Positions 61,814 to 64,000 of a stretch of DNA of 64,000 nucleotides are shown piece by piece (position 1 is the first letter of the stretch; every line of letters starts with the position of its first letter). The notes beneath the pieces are model-generated. The model saw only the letters and a program-made list of their open reading frames with translations, ran no database searches and was not told where the DNA came from. Source of the stretch: Clostridiaceae bacterium HFYG-1003 (GTDB lineage Bacteria; Bacillota; Clostridia; Clostridiales; Clostridiaceae); contig CP102060.1 in NCBI GenBank assembly GCA_024579835.1, positions 2,579,558 through 2,643,557 on the forward strand, written 5' to 3'. The translations under genes were made by a program, and so were the position numbers.

Positions 61814-61848
61814 AATATTCTCGGCATTATGCACGAGAATATTTTTTA
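61814..61848 (+). terminator. terminator after the repeat-containing membrane protein
   Basis: AATATTCTCG (61814-61823) pairs with CGAGAATATT (61834-61843), followed by TTTTTATTT. Confidence 0.8.
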
Positions 61849-61985
61849 TTTCACAATATATTAAGCTTTCTTCAATGAATCCCCCCTCAGACTTTTTTCA
61901 TTGCATTTGATAAAATCCAGTCGGTTGCTTTTTGTTTTTTGCTGTATTTAAATGAAGGTATTACTGCACATTAGGAGGTTCTGTT

Positions 61986-63536
61986 TTGGAACAACTCTTT
62001 GGAATTAAACAAGAGAATCTGATTGAAAACTTAAGTGTCACCCAGCTGATTGAAAAGGCCGTCTGCGATGGCAACGGCAAACTGGCTGACAATGGCTGTC
62101 TGGTCATCAAGACCGGCCAATACACCGGACGGTCCCCCAAGGACCGCTACATCGTCCGCGATGACATGACCCGGGACACCGTTGCCTGGGGCAAGGTCAA
62201 TGTCCCCATGGAACCGGCCGTTTATGAGAAGCTCAAGCAGAAGGTGATGGCTCACATCGCCGACCGCAAAATGTACCTGGTGAAATCCAAGGCCGGTGCC
62301 GATCCGGATCATTCCCTCAAGCTGAACATCCTGTGCGAAAATCCGGCTCAGGCTGTGTTTGCCAGCCAGATCTTCATCAAGGACACCGCCCGCACCGGCT
62401 ACGACGCCGATTTCACCGTCATCGCCGTACCGTCTCTGAAAGCCAGAGGCGCCGAGGACGGAGTCCATTCCGAAGCCTTCATCATCCTCAACTTCACCGA
62501 ACGCCTCGTTCTGATCGGCGGATCCCTGTATTCGGGCGAAATCAAGAAATCCATTTTCTCCGTCATGAACTACCTCCTGCCGGAGCGCCATATTCTGCCG
62601 ATGCACTGCTCCGCCAACATGGCGGAAGACGGCCGCACCGCTCTGTTCTTCGGTCTGTCCGGCACCGGCAAGACCACCCTCTCGGCTGACGAGAGCCGCA
62701 AGCTGATCGGTGATGACGAGCATGGCTGGAACGAGCATGGCGTCTTCAACTTCGAAGGCGGCTGCTATGCCAAGACCATCAACCTGGATCCCGAAAAGGA
62801 AAAGGAAATCTATCAGGCGCTTCGCTTCGGCTCCGTCCTGGAAAACGTCGTGATCGACGCCGATCGCTCTCCGGATTATTCCGATGACAGCCTGACGGAA
62901 AACACCCGCGGCACCTACCCCATCGAGTACATCTCCAACGCGGAGCTGTCCGGCATGGGCGGAGTTCCCGATACCATCGTATTCCTGACAGCCGATGCCT
63001 TCGGCGTTATCCCCCCGATCTCCCGCCTGACCCGCGAGGCAGCCATGTACCATTTCATGAGCGGCTATACCTCAAAGCTGGCCGGCACGGAGCGCGGCAT
63101 CACCGAGCCCCAGACCACCTTCTCCGCCCTCTTCGGCGAACCCTTCATGGCCCGTCCCATCGAAGAGTATGCCCGGCTCCTGGGTGAAAAGATTGACCGC
63201 CATCAGACTGAAGTCTACCTGATCAACACCGGCTGGACCGGCGGCAAGTACGGCGTCGGCAAGCGCATGTCCCTGCCCCTGACCCGCCGCATGGTCAATG
63301 CCGCAGTGAACGGAGAACTCAAGCAGGCCAACTACCGCCACGATGAGATCTTCAACCTGGAAGTTCCGGTCCATATCGAAGGCGTGCCGGATGATCTCCT
63401 CAATCCCCGCACCCAGTGGCAGGACGCGGCCGATTACGAAAAGACCGCCCGCGAACTGGCTCAGGGCTTTGTCAAGAACTTCAGCCGCTTTCCCGGAGTC
63501 GGCGAAGACATCGTCAATGCCGGACCCAGACAATAA
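61986..63536 (+). CDS. pckA: phosphoenolpyruvate carboxykinase (ATP)
   Basis: 516 residues. The start is a TTG at 61986 preceded by AGGAGG. Diagnostic motifs include YTGRSPKDRYIVRDD, the metal/substrate site HCSANM, and the kinase P-loop FFGLSGTGKTTLS (about residues 220-232), then GDDEHGW. It interconverts oxaloacetate and PEP with ATP/ADP. In fermenting anaerobes it may run in the ATP-forming or gluconeogenic direction. A terminator follows at 63561. Confidence 0.97.
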   Translation: MEQLFGIKQENLIENLSVTQLIEKAVCDGNGKLADNGCLVIKTGQYTGRSPKDRYIVRDDMTRDTVAWGKVNVPMEPAVYEKLKQKVMAHIADRKMYLVKSKAGADPDHSLKLNILCENPAQAVFASQIFIKDTARTGYDADFTVIAVPSLKARGAEDGVHSEAFIILNFTERLVLIGGSLYSGEIKKSIFSVMNYLLPERHILPMHCSANMAEDGRTALFFGLSGTGKTTLSADESRKLIGDDEHGWNEHGVFNFEGGCYAKTINLDPEKEKEIYQALRFGSVLENVVIDADRSPDYSDDSLTENTRGTYPIEYISNAELSGMGGVPDTIVFLTADAFGVIPPISRLTREAAMYHFMSGYTSKLAGTERGITEPQTTFSALFGEPFMARPIEEYARLLGEKIDRHQTEVYLINTGWTGGKYGVGKRMSLPLTRRMVNAAVNGELKQANYRHDEIFNLEVPVHIEGVPDDLLNPRTQWQDAADYEKTARELAQGFVKNFSRFPGVGEDIVNAGPRQ

Positions 63537-63560
63537 TCAACCCGAAACCTTCATCCTATA

Positions 63561-63601
63561 ACGGAGCAGGCACACCAGCGCGGTGTGCCTGCTCCGTTTT
63601 T
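63561..63601 (+). terminator. terminator of pckA
   Basis: A perfect 16-bp stem (63561-63576 with 63582-63597), five-base loop, then TTTT. Confidence 0.85.
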
Positions 63602-63607
63602 GATCAA

Positions 63608-63711
63608 TCAATTCATTTCATCAATTCATTTCATTAATTTGGTTAAGGTATTTGGTTCAGGTATTTGGTTCAGGTATTTGGTTCAGGTATTTGGTTCAGG
63701 AATCAGGTTCT
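63608..63711. repeat. 13-nt tandem array of eight drifting units running into cbiC
   Basis: Contiguous 13-nt units: two copies of TCAATTCATTTCA (63608, 63621), a transitional TTAATTTGGTTAA (63634), four identical copies of GGTATTTGGTTCA (63647, 63660, 63673, 63686), and GGAATCAGGTTCT (63699). The array is 104 nt, exactly 8 x 13, and its last unit overlaps the C-terminal codons and stop of cbiC (63703-63711). Confidence 0.9.
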
Positions 63712-64000
63712 GGTAATCCGGTACATCAGGGCGTTTACGATGGCCGCCGCGACATTGCTGCCGCCCTTGCGGCCCCGTGCCACGATATAGGGAATGCCGG
63801 ACTGCATGATGAGTTCCTTCGACTGCACGACATTGACAAAGCCCACGGGGACGCCGATGATCAGAGCCGGCGCAGTCCGGCCCTCCCGGATCAGTTCGGC
63901 CAGCCGGATCAGCGCGGTGGGGGCGTTGCCGATGGCCAGAATCGGATGTCCCTGCAGCCGGGCAGCCCGGTCCATGGAGAGGGTGGCCCGGGTCATTCCC
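63703..64000 (-). CDS. cbiC: precorrin-8X/cobalt-precorrin-8 methylmutase, C-terminal part (truncated by window edge)
   Basis: About 98 residues from the right edge to the stop at 63703. Conserved blocks are LAIGNAPTAL, PALIIGVPVGFVNVV, SKELIM and GRKGGSNVAAAIVNAL, diagnostic of the CbiC/CobH family. It moves a methyl group from C11 to C12 in the cobalamin pathway. The catalytic His and the first part lie outside the window. A cobalamin pathway gene here agrees with the AdoCbl requirement of OraSE in the same region. Confidence 0.9.
   Translation of the reverse strand, partial: GMTRATLSMDRAARLQGHPILAIGNAPTALIRLAELIREGRTAPALIIGVPVGFVNVVQSKELIMQSGIPYIVARGRKGGSNVAAAIVNALMYRITRT

Overview
The window looks like a chromosomal segment of an anaerobic, amino-acid-fermenting member of the Clostridia. 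The evidence is Gram-positive style strong ribosome-binding sites, lipoprotein signal peptides, a complete adenosylcobalamin-dependent ornithine fermentation operon, type III pantothenate kinase, an ECF transporter S component, ATP-type PEP carboxykinase and no outer-membrane genes. No species assignment is made. Base composition is mosaic: the metabolic backbone is GC-rich with strong G/C third positions, while about 1-6.4 kb, 11.8-16.6 kb, 20.4-21.5 kb and 29.2-31.7 kb are clearly AT-richer and hold the defence-like, IS-derived and unrecognised genes. Layout. 0-6.4 kb: an edge-truncated AAA ATPase, a broken extracellular FMN/FAD reductase gene, and a Nudix hydrolase coupled to a PLD-helicase-DUF3427 type protein. 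6.5-11.8 kb: an 8-oxoguanine deaminase-like amidohydrolase, a rhodanese, and a CoA biosynthesis locus (panT-like and coaX, divergent from coaBC). 11.8-16.6 kb: a decay zone with one intact IS630-family element inserted in a lipoprotein gene, two further IS630 remnants and a second related lipoprotein. 16.6-20.4 kb: a ferric-iron-type ABC importer operon. 20.7-31.7 kb: a ribbon-helix-helix/PUA-like protein, a UvrD-type helicase translationally coupled to a helical-repeat protein, a Y-family polymerase with YolD, a Rieske oxygenase, a HEPN-like protein, small unknown ORFs and tRNA-Pro(CGG). 31.8-36 kb: two paralogous MFS transporters behind a remnant of an AbgB-like amidohydrolase, divergent from a TetR regulator with a clear palindromic operator. 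36-42.2 kb: a TetR-controlled MacB/FtsX-type ABC exporter with a very long coiled-coil permease. 42-48 kb: a TtcA-like tRNA thiolation protein, a DUF3887 lipoprotein with a YhfC-type membrane protease, an XRE regulator with a partner membrane protein, and a PEPCK-related DUF4914 protein. 48-56 kb: the ornithine operon ord-ortA-ortB-oraS-oraE-mutL-like-orr. 56-64 kb: alpha/beta hydrolase, DedA, a UbiA-type prenyltransferase, a D-2-hydroxyacid dehydrogenase, a repeat-containing membrane protein, pckA, and the C-terminal end of cbiC (cobalamin synthesis). How the genes work together: Orr makes D-ornithine, OraSE (AdoCbl and PLP) makes 2,4-diaminopentanoate, Ord oxidises it to 2-amino-4-oxopentanoate, and OrtAB thiolyses it with CoA to acetyl-CoA and alanine. 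CoA synthesis, cobalamin synthesis and PEP carboxykinase in the same window fit this metabolism. The most unexpected structure is a series of short tandem-repeat arrays (units of 12, 13, 15, 16, 18, 24 and 27 nt), each with a different unit, lying in intergenic spaces or at gene ends. One of them is an 8-unit, 13-nt array that drifts in sequence and runs into the end of cbiC.
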